64,000 nucleotides of DNA. Origin: CAWCUZ01 sp963798795 (GTDB taxonomy: Bacteria > Acidobacteriota > Vicinamibacteria > Vicinamibacterales > SCN-69-37). Both the position numbers and the translations under genes were made by a program. Numbering within the stretch: position 1 is the first letter of the stretch; every line of letters starts with the position of its first letter. The notes beneath the pieces are model-generated. The model had not been told where the DNA came from. It saw nothing but the letters and a program-made list of their open reading frames with translations, and did no database searches. Where the stretch lies: contig CAWCUZ010000001.1 in the NCBI GenBank assembly GCA_963798795.1, positions 1,860,001-1,924,000 on the forward strand, in the 5' to 3' direction. Positions 36,933 to 48,752 of the stretch are shown here, in pieces.

Positions 36933-38170
36933 TGCTCCCACTCCAGCAGTTCCTCGGGCGTCTGCCGCCGACGGACGATGCGCCAGGCTCCGTCGTCCAC
37001 CAGCACCTCGGCAGCGGCAGGGCGTCGATTGTAGTTCGATGCCATGACCGACGCATACGCGCCCGTGTCGCGGATCGCCAGCAGGTCGCCGACGCGAACA
37101 GGCGGCAGCTCCCGGTCCCGGCCGAGCGTGTCGGCGGTCTCGCACACCGGGCCGACCACGTCGCTGACGGTCGCGGCGCCGGGGCGTCGCGTCACGGCTT
37201 CGATGCCATGCCAGGCGCCATACAGCGCGGGGCGCAGCAGATCCGTCATCCCGGCATCCACCACGACGAACCGCCGGTCCGCCTGCTGCTTGAGGTCGAC
37301 GACCGTCGTCAGGAGCACGCCGGCAGGTCCCACGAGCCATCGTCCCGGCTCGAGGAGAATCCGGCAGCCGGCGGGCGCCGCTGCCGCGGCAATGGTCCGC
37401 GCGTACGCGTCCACGTCCATCACGGGCTCGTCCGGACGGTAGGGAATGCCGAGACCGCCTCCGGCGTCCAGGTACTCGAGCGGGCATCCGCGCGCCCGGA
37501 GTTCCCGGGCGAGTCCGGCGACGATTTCAGCGGCGCGGCGGACCGGCTCCGGCCGCACGATCTGGGAGCCGATGTGGACGTGCAGGGCGACGAGCCGCAC
37601 CCGGCTCTCGGGGCCGAGGCGACCGGCCACCGCCCGGGCCGTCTCCAGCGACATCCCGAACTTGGCGGCGCCGTGCCCGGTGGAGATATGCGGATGCGAT
37701 CCGGCATCGACGTCGGGGTTGATGCGCAGGGCGATTCGGGGCGTCCGGCCCTGTGCCGCGGCGAGCGCCTCGAGCCGGGCGACTTCGCCGGGCGACTCGG
37801 CGTTGATGGCTTCGAGATCCAGCGCGACGGCGCGTGCCAGCTCCGCCGGCGTCTTGCCGACCCCGGTGAAGACGATGTCGCGCGGCGTGAACCCGGCGGC
37901 GAGGGCCGCGGTGATCTCGCCGCCCGAGTTGGCGTCCGCCCGCGCGCCCAGGCCGCGCAGCAGCCGCAGCACCGCGAGCGTGCTGTTGGCCTTGAGCGCG
38001 TAGTGGACGCGATGCGGCAGCCCGCGAAACGCACGCGCCAGGTCCGCCCAGCGCTCCGCGACGATCGACGCGCTGTAGACGTGCAGGGGCGTCCCCGCCG
38101 AGCGGGCGATCGCTTCCAGCGGCACGCCATCACAGACGAGCGTGCGGTCGTCTCTGACGAACCCGGCCAT
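36929..38170 (-). CDS. lysA: Diaminopimelate decarboxylase
   Basis: 413 residues. The PLP lysine is in HYALKANSTLAVLRLL. Other conserved parts are ADANSGGEITAAL, ALRINPDVDAGSHPHISTGH, KFGM, HVHIGSQI, LDAGGGLGIPY, VLLTTVVDLKQ and GPVCETADTLGRDREL. It decarboxylates meso-diaminopimelate to lysine, which also bears on peptidoglycan precursor supply. Start ATG 38170. The gene shares an overlap with tmk downstream. A promoter is not obvious in the 118-base gap to the divergent sigma gene. Confidence 0.95.
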   Translation of the reverse strand: MAGFVRDDRTLVCDGVPLEAIARSAGTPLHVYSASIVAERWADLARAFRGLPHRVHYALKANSTLAVLRLLRGLGARADANSGGEITAALAAGFTPRDIVFTGVGKTPAELARAVALDLEAINAESPGEVARLEALAAAQGRTPRIALRINPDVDAGSHPHISTGHGAAKFGMSLETARAVAGRLGPESRVRLVALHVHIGSQIVRPEPVRRAAEIVAGLARELRARGCPLEYLDAGGGLGIPYRPDEPVMDVDAYARTIAAAAAPAGCRILLEPGRWLVGPAGVLLTTVVDLKQQADRRFVVVDAGMTDLLRPALYGAWHGIEAVTRRPGAATVSDVVGPVCETADTLGRDRELPPVRVGDLLAIRDTGAYASVMASNYNRRPAAAEVLVDDGAWRIVRRRQTPEELLEWEQ

Positions 38171-38288
38171 GAAGCGGTCGATTGTACTCGTCCGGCCGCG
38201 CGTCGCGCCGGCTGGACGGGCGCGCCGTACTCCGGCGATCCCGGGTTCTGGGATATGATCCCCCGACCCCGGCCCCAGTCTGCCTTCG

Positions 38289-38897
38289 ATGTCCGCCGAC
38301 CAGCACATCGCCACGAGCACGGACGCCCTGATCGAGCGCTGTCTCGCCGGCGACCAGCTCGCCTGGGAGCAGATCGTCCGGCAGCACTGGCGCAAGGTCT
38401 TCAACGTCGCCTACAAGTTCGTCGGCCGGCACGACGAAGCCGAAGACCTCACGCAGGACATCTTCCTGAAGATCTTCAAAGCGCTCCACACGTTCGACCG
38501 CCGGGCGAACTTCCAGACCTGGCTCATCAGCATCAGCCGCAACCTGTGCATCGACCACTACCGCAGCGCGCGCAAGGAGCGCGAAACGGTCGCCCGTGAC
38601 GTGAACGCCGCCGACCTGACGCCCGTTTCGCGCGAGCGCGGTCCGCACAGCCAGCTCGAGCAGATCGATCTCAAGCACCTCATCCGGCAGGCGCTCGCCG
38701 AGCTGCCCCCGGCGCTGCGCCAGGCCGTGGTGCTGCGCGACCTGCAGGAGTTCTCGTACCAGGAAATCGCCGAGCAGCTGGATCTGCCTGAGGGCACCGT
38801 CAAGTCGCGCATCAACCGCGGCCGGCTCGAACTCGCCCGTCAGTTACGTCGTCTTCAGTCACGAAGGGCCGGCGGAGCCGCCGGCCCGCGGAGGTAG
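38289..38897 (+). CDS. ECF-family RNA polymerase sigma factor (second)
   Basis: 202 residues with region 2 (WEQIVRQHWRKVFNVAYKFV; EAEDLTQDIFLKIFKALHTF; QTWLISISRNLCIDHYRSAR) and region 4 (LPPALRQAVVLRDLQEFSYQ; LDLPEGTVKSRINRGRLELA). No anti-sigma gene is adjacent; instead a STAS-domain gene and a small protein follow within three bases each. A TATGAT hexamer at 38253-38258 may be the -10 of its promoter, but no matching -35 is visible. Confidence 0.92.
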   Translation: MSADQHIATSTDALIERCLAGDQLAWEQIVRQHWRKVFNVAYKFVGRHDEAEDLTQDIFLKIFKALHTFDRRANFQTWLISISRNLCIDHYRSARKERETVARDVNAADLTPVSRERGPHSQLEQIDLKHLIRQALAELPPALRQAVVLRDLQEFSYQEIAEQLDLPEGTVKSRINRGRLELARQLRRLQSRRAGGAAGPRR

Positions 38898-38900
38898 CGA

Positions 38901-39242
38901 ATGAACGTCACGACCTCACACGTCGGGGATGCCGTCGTGGTTCGCGTGGGCGAACCGCGGCTGACCTATCCGATCCTGTCCGATTTCGCGACCGCGATCT
39001 CGGGCCTGATCGCAGGCGGCGAGCGCCGGATCGTCGTGGACCTGTCGGCGGTCGGCTACGTCGACAGTGCGACGATCGGCTGCCTCATGGACCTGTACCG
39101 CCAGGCCATGGCCATCGGCGGTTCCCTGAAGCTGGCGTCCGTCCAGAAACGCGTCGAGACGATGCTGACGATGACGGGCGCGCACAACTTCCTCGAGGTG
39201 CACGCCGACGAAGCGTCCGCCCTCGACAGCTTCGGAGCCTGA
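38901..39242 (+). CDS. STAS-domain anti-sigma factor antagonist (SpoIIAA-like)
   Basis: 113 residues, a stand-alone STAS domain: VTTSHVGDAVVVRVGEPRL, RRIVVDLSAVGYVDSATIGC, GGSLKLASVQKRVETMLTMT. The phospho-acceptor serine expected in these proteins fits YVDSATIG. Such antagonists bind anti-sigma kinases of the SpoIIAB/RsbW type when dephosphorylated. No kinase gene is adjacent, so its partner must lie elsewhere. It starts three bases after the ECF sigma gene. Confidence 0.88.
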   Translation: MNVTTSHVGDAVVVRVGEPRLTYPILSDFATAISGLIAGGERRIVVDLSAVGYVDSATIGCLMDLYRQAMAIGGSLKLASVQKRVETMLTMTGAHNFLEVHADEASALDSFGA

Positions 39243-39244
39243 TC

Positions 39245-39533
39245 ATGCGGACGATTAGCACCACGGCCGGCACCGCAGTGGAGCTGGACGGCGACGTGCT
39301 CGCGGTCATCGAAGCGGTGTCGCGCGAGCTGACGCGCCGCTTTCAGCTCGACTACAGCTTCGAGGACGTCGATCGCGAAGTTCGACCACCTGGTTCGGCA
39401 GATGACGAACGACGAGCTCCGCGCCTACCTCAAGGAAAGCCTCTTCATGAGCTTCAACCGCTACGAGAACGACCGGCTGGCCGCCATGATTCGGCGCGCC
39501 AACCGCGCGACCGAGGACGAGAGCGAGGCCTGA
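39245..39533 (+). CDS. Small protein of unknown function linked to sigma/STAS genes (one indel)
   Basis: About 95 residues after correcting an extra G near 39380: ..FQLDYSFEDVDR then KFDHLVRQMTNDELRAYLKE SLFMSF. It is helix-rich and acidic (C-terminus RRANRATEDESEA). I recognise no family. It begins two bases after the STAS stop, so it is very likely part of the same sigma-control operon. Confidence 0.6.
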
Positions 39534-39561
39534 ACGCCGCGGACGAGCGACCGTCCCAGCT

Positions 39562-39578
39562 GAGCCCGGGCCTGTCCC
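39562..39578. repeat. 17-bp dispersed repeat, copy 1
   Basis: GAGCCCGGGCCTGTCCC is an exact match, in inverted orientation, to 48725-48741. It contains the palindrome GCCCGGGC and the CTGTCCC core shared with the trmFO palindrome. It lies in the 172-base gap after the small protein gene. Confidence 0.7.
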
Positions 39579-39651
39579 GCGGCCCACGGACGGACCCGAC
39601 TGACCCGCTCGGTGCGATCCGGCTGAAATGGGCCCGCACAAACACAGAACA

Positions 39652-39678
39652 GGCGGCAGGAGGAGGAAGCCTGCCGCC
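39652..39678. terminator. Hairpin terminator between convergent sigma operon and lpxC
   Basis: GGCGGCAGG and CCTGCCGCC form a perfect nine-bp stem with a nine-base loop (AGGAGGAAG), 28 bases before the lpxC stop and 119 bases after the small-protein stop. No T-run follows on the plus strand. Confidence 0.6.
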
Positions 39679-39705
39679 CATTCCGTCCGGCGCTGAATCG
39701 ACCAG

Positions 39706-40620
39706 CTAACTCGTGGCGGCCGGCTGGCTCGCCGGCACGTGACGGCGGCCACGTGCGTCGCCCGGCTCGGGCGCTTCGACGAACCGCCAAGCGTCGCTCT
39801 GCCGCAGCAACTCGGCCGCGAACGCGGTATGCAGGGCGTGACCGCCGCGATGCACCACCAGGTGCACCGGCAATCGGATGGCCGACCAGCGCCAGATCGC
39901 CGATGACGTCCAGAATCTTGTGGCGCACGAACTCGTCCTCGAACCGCAGCGGGTTCAGGACGCCCGTCTCCCCCAGCACGATCGCGTTCTCGAGCGAGCC
40001 GCCGAGCGCCAGGCCGCGCTGGCGCAGCATCTCCACTTCCTTGAGGAAGCCGAAGGTGCGAGCGGGCGCGATCTGGTCGATGAACGCCTGCTCGTCGAGC
40101 TCGACCGTCTTCTGCTGGTGCCGCAGCATCGGATGATCGAAGCTGATCGTGTAGCTGATCTTCAGCCCCGACGCCGGATACGCCGCCATGCGCTTGTCGC
40201 CCTGCTGCACCTGAATCGGACGGAGAATCTCAATCGTGCGGCGCGGCGTGGGCAGCTCCTTCATGCCCGCGTCCTGGATCAGGTAGACCCAGGGCGCCGA
40301 GCTGCCGTCCATGATCGGCACTTCCGGATGATTCAGTTCGATGCAGGACGTTGTCGACGCCGAGGCTGCGCAACGCCGCCAGCAGATGCTCCACCGTCTC
40401 GACCGACGCCGTCATCGCACACGAGCCCGGTCTGCAGGTGCTGGTGTCCGCTCAGATTGGAAACGTGCGCGGGAATCTCGACGCCGCCCAGATCGGTGCG
40501 CCGGAAACGGATCCCGCAATCGGCCGAGGCCGGGCGAAGAGAAAGAGTGACTTTTCTGCCGGAATGCAGGCCAATTCCGGCGCAGTGGACGGTCCGGCGG
40601 AGCGTTCGTTGAGCGGCCAT
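39706..40620 (-). CDS. lpxC: UDP-3-O-acyl-N-acetylglucosamine deacetylase (several indels)
   Basis: About 305 residues. Start ATG 40620 gives MAAQRTLRRTVHCAGIGLHSG. Zinc ligands: His in HLLAALRSLGVDN, and His/Asp in HKILDVIGDLALVGHPI. ELNHPEVPIMDGSSAPWVY and the C-terminal HRGGHALHTAFAAEL complete the family pattern. It deacetylates UDP-acyl-GlcNAc in the committed step of lipid A synthesis, which marks the organism as an LPS-bearing diderm. Indels near 39865, 40343 and 40420 break the frame. A strong sigma70 promoter is at 40687-40714. Confidence 0.93.
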
Positions 40621-40686
40621 TCCGTTTCGTACGTCTCGAACCGCCCGCACTAAAGCAAGCGCGCTGCCAACTGCATTCGACCCTGG

Positions 40687-40714
40687 ATCATAGCGGCTAA
40701 CCGCTTCATTTCAA
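40687..40714 (-). promoter_or_regulatory. Sigma70 promoter of lpxC
   Basis: On the minus strand TTGAAA (40714-40709), a 16-base spacer and TATGAT (40692-40687) match the consensus at eleven of twelve positions, about 65 bases before the lpxC ATG. The spacer contains AGCGGTTAGCCGCT, a short inverted repeat that could be an operator. The rest of the 188-base gap to uvrA shows nothing else. Confidence 0.75.
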
Positions 40715-40808
40715 GGCTTTTCGGAACAGCGCTGACGACGGCCTTCCCGCACCGGTACCGCGCCGAACCGTGTCTGAATCTGCCACATCTGCAGGTAATT
40801 CCGGCGTA

Positions 40809-43726
<2,918 letters not shown>

Positions 43727-43769
43727 GGACTTACGGCAACCCGGGCGTCAGCTTGCGCAAAACGCCATC

Positions 43770-44894
43770 TTAGCAAGCCTCGGCCGCCTCGGCGAGCACC
43801 TCCTCGGTGTGCTCGCCCAGCCGCGGCGCGGGCGCCAGATTCGGAGCCTGTTCCAGGAACGGCGGTCGAATCGTGCGCAGGCCGGACGCGTGCGCCACCG
43901 TCCCCCGGGCCGCCACGTGGGGATCGGTGAGCGCTTCCGCGGCCGAGTTCACGGGCGACAGGCAGACGTCGCGCCCCTGAAAGAACGCCACCCACTCGTC
44001 GCGCGTCCGTTCGGCGAAGACCCGGGCGACCGTGGCGACGAGCGCGTCCTGGTCGGCCCCGGCAGCGTCCTGCGCGTCGATCAGGTCCGCCCGGCCCACG
44101 GCTTCGCAGAACGTCCGCCAGAACTTGGGCTCCAGCGCGCCGAGCGCGATGCGCCGGTCGTCGCGCGTCCGGTACACGTTGTAGCAGGCGTGCCGGCCGA
44201 AGGTGGGCAGCTCGCCGACCGCCTGCTCACCGGCATCAATCAGATGCCGCGCCGCCGGCAGCATCACCCAGTAGAGCGAGGCTTCGTGCATCGAGATGTC
44301 GAGCGTCCGTCCCGGCGCGCCGGGTCCGCCGCGCTCGCGCGCCAGCAGGGCGGCCAGGATGCCAATCACGGCGCTCATCGCTCCACCGCCCACGTCCGCG
44401 ATGAACATGCGCGGCAGTTCACCGGGATCAGGCCGGTCCGTGGCCAACAACCCCGACTCGGCGACGTAATTGAGGTCGTGGCCGGGCCGGTCGGCGTAGG
44501 GGCCGGTCTGGCCGTAGCCGGTAATCGCACAGTGGATCACGCGCCGATGGCGGGCGCGGATCGTCTCGCCGTCGACGCCGAGCCGCCGGGCCGTCGCGGG
44601 CCGGAAGCTCTCGATGATGACATCGGCCCGCGCGAGCAGCCGGTCCAGGTGCGGCAAGGCCTCGGAGGCCTGCAGGTCCAGCGCGACGCTGCGCTTGCCG
44701 CGATTGAGCAGCAGGTCGTACAGGCCCCGGCCGTTCAGCGTGGGCGGCAGCCGCCGCATCGGATCGCCGCCGCGCGGATCTTCAATCTTGACGACGTCCG
44801 CGCCCAGCTCGGCCAGCATGAGCGTGGCGAACGCGCCCGGCAGCAGGCGCGTCAGATCGAGCACGCGAAGGCCGGACAGCGACCGCGCGATCAG
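43770..44894 (-). CDS. Family III CoA-transferase (CaiB/BaiF type, alpha-methylacyl-CoA racemase-like)
   Basis: About 375 residues. LSGLRVLDLTRLLPGAFATL, LGADVVKIEDPRGGDPMR, RGKRSVALDLQ, and GYGQTGPYADRPGHDLNYVAESG, which includes the Asp-containing catalytic segment and matches methylacyl-CoA racemases best. The enzyme would act on branched acyl-CoA or CoA-transfer. The start is unclear; I use CTG 44894, which overlaps the permease stop, and no ATG is available nearby. It is probably translated with the permease upstream. Confidence 0.85.
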   Translation of the reverse strand: MIARSLSGLRVLDLTRLLPGAFATLMLAELGADVVKIEDPRGGDPMRRLPPTLNGRGLYDLLLNRGKRSVALDLQASEALPHLDRLLARADVIIESFRPATARRLGVDGETIRARHRRVIHCAITGYGQTGPYADRPGHDLNYVAESGLLATDRPDPGELPRMFIADVGGGAMSAVIGILAALLARERGGPGAPGRTLDISMHEASLYWVMLPAARHLIDAGEQAVGELPTFGRHACYNVYRTRDDRRIALGALEPKFWRTFCEAVGRADLIDAQDAAGADQDALVATVARVFAERTRDEWVAFFQGRDVCLSPVNSAAEALTDPHVAARGTVAHASGLRTIRPPFLEQAPNLAPAPRLGEHTEEVLAEAAEAC

Positions 44895-46410
44895 GATCCC
44901 GTCCGCAGGCGGCTCTTGCGATAGCCGTACAGGTAGTAGAACACCAGGCCGACGGCCAGCCAGACGACGAACCGCCACCACGTGATCGCGGGCAGCTCGA
45001 ACATCAGGTACCCGCACGAGACAATCGCGAGCAGCGGCACGAACGGGACGAGCGGCGTACGGAAGGGGCGCACGCGGCCCGGCTCGCTGCGTCGCAGGAT
45101 GATGATCCCGAGCGCCACCAGCACGAACGCGAAGAGCGTCCCGATGTTGGTGAGCTGGACGATTTCGTCGATGTTCGCGATGGCCGCGAAGACGGCGACG
45201 AAGATGCCCGTCAGGATCGTCGTCACGTGTGGCGTCCGGTAGCGCGGGTGAATCTTCGCGGCCCAGGGCGGCAGCAGCCCGTCGCGCGCCATCGAGAAGA
45301 AGATGCGCGGCTGGCCGAGCTGGAACACGACGAGCACCGACGTCGTGGCAAAGACCGCGCCGAGCGAGATGATGCCCGCGGTCCAGTTCATCCCGAGACC
45401 CGAAAACGCCGTCGCCAGCGGCTCGGCCGTGTCGAGCTGCGGCGTGGGCAGCAGCCCCGTGAGCACGAACGCCACCGCGATGTAGATCACCGTGCAGACG
45501 ATGAGGCTGGCGATGATGCCGATCGGCATGTCCCGCTGGGGATTGCGCGCCTCCTCGGCCGCCGTCGACACCGCGTCGAAGCCGATATACGCAAAGAAAA
45601 TGATCGCGGCGGCGCTCGAGACGCCGGCAAAGCCGTTCGGCGCGAACGGGGTCCAGTTCTCGGGCTTGATGTAGAACACGCCGACGGTCAGGAAGAAGGC
45701 GATGATGATCAGCTTCAGCACGACCATCGCCGTATTCGTCCAGGCGCTCTCGTTGACGCCGCGGACCAGGATGTAGGTGATCAGCGCGACGATCAGAAAG
45801 GCCGGCAGGTTGAAGACGAGAGGCAGGCCGAACAGGTGCGGCGCGGTGGCGAGGGCCTCAGCCGCGCGCAGCACCGCGGCGCCGAGCGTGGCGGGGTCGA
45901 CGCCGGTCGCCGTCGCGTCGGCGACCTGCCGGGCCGCCTGCGCCGCGCTCCGGTAGTCGATGCCCAGCCAGGCCGGAATGTTCATCCCGAGGCCCCGCAG
46001 CAGTTGCTGGAAGTACCCGACCAGGAAATCGCCACGGCGACGTTGCCCACCGCGTACTCGATGATCAGATCCCAGCCGATGACCCAGGCCACGAACTCCC
46101 CGAGCGTGGCGTACGCGTAGGTGTAGGCCGAGCCGGACACCGGCACCATCGCGGCAAACTCCGCGTAGCAGAGCGCGGCGAATCCGCACGCGATCGCCGT
46201 CAGGACGAACGACAGAATGATCGCCGGGCCCGCGCCCAGGTGATCGGCGCCGCCGGCCGCAGCCGTGCCGACCGTCGAGAAGATGCCGGCCCCGATGATG
46301 GCGCCGACCCCGAGCGACGTCAGCTGCACGGGGCCGAGCGTCCGCTTGAGCGACTGCCCTCCCCGCTCGACGTCGCCGATCAGGCTGTCGAGCGACTTGA
46401 CTCGAAACAT
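44891..46410 (-). CDS. APC-superfamily amino-acid permease (CAT-like; one indel)
   Basis: About 506 residues with twelve or more predicted membrane helices. The N-terminus LTSLGVGAIIGAGIFSTVGT is the TM1 motif of cationic amino-acid transporters; VSGSAYTYAYATLGEFVAW, AAIIFFAYIGFDAVSTAAEE and MARDGLLPPWAAKIHPRYRT PH follow. An extra base near 46030 breaks the frame between NVAVAIS and GYFQQLL. It is an inner-membrane importer for amino acids; the substrate is unknown. ATG 46410 with no clear Shine-Dalgarno. Confidence 0.88.
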
Positions 46411-46453
46411 GGGCACAGAGCATAGACAGCCCTACGCGAAAAGGCAAAACCGC

Positions 46454-47446
46454 TCAGATGTCCAGCCGCCACACGGTGTCGTTCGAGACGACCACCAGCC
46501 CGCCCAGCGGATCGAACGCCACGCCGACCAGCGCGGGTGCGGACAGGACCAGATCCGGCTGCGGCGACGTCGCGGCCACGTCGACCCGATACAGACCGGC
46601 ATCGCCGGCCATCGCGTCCGCGACGTACAGCGCACCGGTCGGATCGAACGCGAGCCCCTGGGGACGCCCCAGCGTGTCGCAGACGGTGTCCACCAGCCGA
46701 TCGGGCGTGATGCGGTACAGCGCGTCGTGCGCCGACAGCGTCGGCGCGGTGACGTACACGCACTCGTCGGGCCCGTAGGCGAGGTGGAAGGCCGCGACGC
46801 TCGCCGGCAGCGAGGCGAACGTGTCGACTTCGCGATCGGGACCGACGCGCAGAATCGAACCGGACCGGTCGCCGACGAAGAGCGTGCCGTCCGGCGCGAA
46901 CGCAAGGCCCGTGGGCACGCCCAGTTCCGCGGCGTAGATCTCGGCCGTGTCGTCGGGCCGTAGCCGGTACACGCGGCTCTCGAAACGGCTCGACACGTAC
47001 ACGGCGCCGTCGGGTCCCACGGCCAGCGACGTCGGGTTGGCGACGTCCACGGCGAGCGGCACGCGTTCGCCGTCACGGCCCACGCGGTGGAGCGGCACCG
47101 GCACGCGCGTGTCGCGGCCGCCGCTCTGGGTCAGATACAACCGTCCGTCCCGATCGAAGACCGGACTGTCGACCTGGTGCACGCCCGTCGCCACGACGCG
47201 GCCGACCTGCAGCCGGGCGCTGCCGCCCGGCAGCTCGTCGATCCGGACGATGGCGAGACCCGCGACCTGCGCGGGCACGGTCAGGCGCAGGCGTCGCGCC
47301 GAGGCAAACAGCACGTGTGCGTCGTGCTCGCCCACCAGCACGTGCGGCGGCCCATCGGCCGGGACCGGCAGGTGCGCGCCGAACAGCGTGACGGGCGCGC
47401 CCGGCAGCGCCCAGAACGGATGAATCGCGGAAATGACGTCCGACAC
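46454..47446 (-). CDS. NHL/SMP-30-like beta-propeller with N-terminal IPT/TIG-like domain
   Basis: 330 residues. Residues 5-80 look like an IPT/TIG beta-sandwich (SAIHPFWALPGAPVTLFGAH). From about residue 90 five to six propeller blades repeat a motif of the type PTGLAFAPDGTLFVGDRSGS / PQGLAFDPTGALYVADAMAG. No signal peptide is visible, so it is probably cytoplasmic. The function may be ligand or sugar-lactone binding but is unassigned. GTG 47446 begins nine bases after the HNH gene. Confidence 0.8.
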   Translation of the reverse strand: MSDVISAIHPFWALPGAPVTLFGAHLPVPADGPPHVLVGEHDAHVLFASARRLRLTVPAQVAGLAIVRIDELPGGSARLQVGRVVATGVHQVDSPVFDRDGRLYLTQSGGRDTRVPVPLHRVGRDGERVPLAVDVANPTSLAVGPDGAVYVSSRFESRVYRLRPDDTAEIYAAELGVPTGLAFAPDGTLFVGDRSGSILRVGPDREVDTFASLPASVAAFHLAYGPDECVYVTAPTLSAHDALYRITPDRLVDTVCDTLGRPQGLAFDPTGALYVADAMAGDAGLYRVDVAATSPQPDLVLSAPALVGVAFDPLGGLVVVSNDTVWRLDI

Positions 47447-47455
47447 GACGCTCTC

Positions 47456-47989
47456 TTACGCGTCGTCCAATTCGACGTTCCAGTAGACGTAGTCGCGCCA
47501 GCTTTCCGGCGCGTTGCGAAACCCGAACGTGATGCGAATGGCCGGCGCGCTATCAGGCCGCCGCGGATGGCGGACGAGCCGCATCCCCGCCTGCTCCGGC
47601 GTGCGGCCTCCCTTCCTCCGATTGCACGTGATGCAGCAGGTCACGATGTTCTCCCAGTCCTTGCGGCCGCCCTGCGCGACCGGCACGACGTGATCGAACG
47701 TCAGCTCGGACGTCGGAAAACCGTCCCCACAATACTGACAGACATGCTTGTCGCGCGCGTAGATGTTCGCGCGCGAAAACGGCACGTACTCCGCGGTCCG
47801 CCGGATCCGGATCCGCCGGAGCAGCCGGATCACCGACGGCAACTTGATACTGAACGAGACCGAGCGCACTTCGCGCTCGTACACGGCCACGATCTCCACC
47901 TTGCCCTGGCACCAGAGCGTGATCGCCTTCTGCCAGTGCACCACGCGAAGCGGCTCGTAGGTCGCGTTGAGCAGCAGGGTCTGTTCCAT
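47456..47989 (-). CDS. HNH endonuclease family protein
   Basis: 177 residues. MEQTLLLNATYEPLRVVHWQKA is the N-terminus of a widespread bacterial HNH family. The HNH core is ARDKHVCQYCGDGFPTSELT, FDHVVPVAQGG, and ENIVTCCITCNRRKGGRTP, with CxxC pairs that hold zinc. The biological role is unknown; the family is chromosomal and not linked here to any mobile element. ATG 47989. Confidence 0.9.
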   Translation of the reverse strand: MEQTLLLNATYEPLRVVHWQKAITLWCQGKVEIVAVYEREVRSVSFSIKLPSVIRLLRRIRIRRTAEYVPFSRANIYARDKHVCQYCGDGFPTSELTFDHVVPVAQGGRKDWENIVTCCITCNRRKGGRTPEQAGMRLVRHPRRPDSAPAIRITFGFRNAPESWRDYVYWNVELDDA

Positions 47990-48126
47990 GATGGAAACGA
48001 GCCCATTTTTGCTGGATTTTCGGCTCGCTGTCAAGCACACGGTCAGGCTAACCCGCCGCTACTCAGCGACTTAGCGAGACGCGCCCGCCCAACTGCAGTC
48101 GTCGCGTACCGCGGCCGATAGCGCCG

Positions 48127-48681
48127 GTGATGACTCGGACCCGATGGAGCCGGGCGATGCTGGTCGCCGCGCCGGTCGCCCTCGTTGCTGCGCTCGCCTC
48201 ATCGTGTGCCTCGACGAGCGGCCTGCCCCGTCCGACGCCCTTCCCCGGGGCCCCGGCAATCGTGCGCGGCGTTCTCGCGGTCGAAGCCGCCCCGGCTGCG
48301 GCGGCCGGCGTGGTCACGACCGCCCTGGCTCAGCGTGGCGTGCCGTATCAATTCGGTGGCACCTCGCCAGCCGAAGGATTCGACTGCAGCGGCCTCGTCC
48401 AGTACGCGTTCGGCCAGCACCGGGTGGCGGTCCCGCGCACGGTGGCGGAGCAATGGTCGGCCGGGCGCAGGGTCTCCGATCGTGTGATTCGTGCAGGAGA
48501 CCTCCTGTTTTTCGCGACCGAGGGCAACGGCGCGACCCACGTCGGGATTGCCGTGGGCCCACCTGGCGGCGACGAGTTCGTGCACGCGCCGGGCGAACGG
48601 GGCGTGGTGCGTCTGGACCACCTCAACGCGCCGTACTGGCGCGCGCGTTTCGTCGGTGTGCGGCGGCTGTTCCCACCCTAG
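48127..48681 (+). CDS. NlpC/P60 lipoprotein peptidase
   Basis: 184 residues. The lipobox is LASSCAST. The NlpC/P60 fold has the catalytic Cys in GFDCSGLVQYAFGQ, His in ATHVGIAVG and a second His in FVHAPGERG. These enzymes cleave D-Glu-DAP bonds in peptidoglycan stems. GTG at 48127 is followed at once by ATG. It converges with mtgA. Confidence 0.9.
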   Translation: MMTRTRWSRAMLVAAPVALVAALASSCASTSGLPRPTPFPGAPAIVRGVLAVEAAPAAAAGVVTTALAQRGVPYQFGGTSPAEGFDCSGLVQYAFGQHRVAVPRTVAEQWSAGRRVSDRVIRAGDLLFFATEGNGATHVGIAVGPPGGDEFVHAPGERGVVRLDHLNAPYWRARFVGVRRLFPP

Positions 48682-48684
48682 CAG

Positions 48685-48720
48685 CCCGGCGATCGGCTCG
48701 CTTTCGACCGACCCGCCGGG
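48685..48720. terminator. Interrupted hairpin between convergent NlpC and mtgA genes
   Basis: CCCGGCG (48685-48691) pairs with CGCCGGG (48714-48720), and inside it TCGG pairs with CCGA around a CTCGCTTTCGA loop. The hairpin starts four bases after the NlpC stop. No T-run follows. Confidence 0.5.
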
Positions 48721-48724
48721 GATG

Positions 48725-48741
48725 GGGACAGGCCCGGGCTC
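48725..48741. repeat. 17-bp dispersed repeat, copy 2 (inverted)
   Basis: GGGACAGGCCCGGGCTC is the exact reverse complement of 39562-39578, in the gap between nlpC and mtgA stops. Confidence 0.7.
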
Positions 48742-48752
48742 AATTGCGTGTT

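Noticed and set aside
47456..47989. Restriction-modification or homing system around the HNH gene
   Set aside because: No methyltransferase, specificity gene, intron or intein is adjacent; neighbours are a beta-propeller and cell-wall genes.
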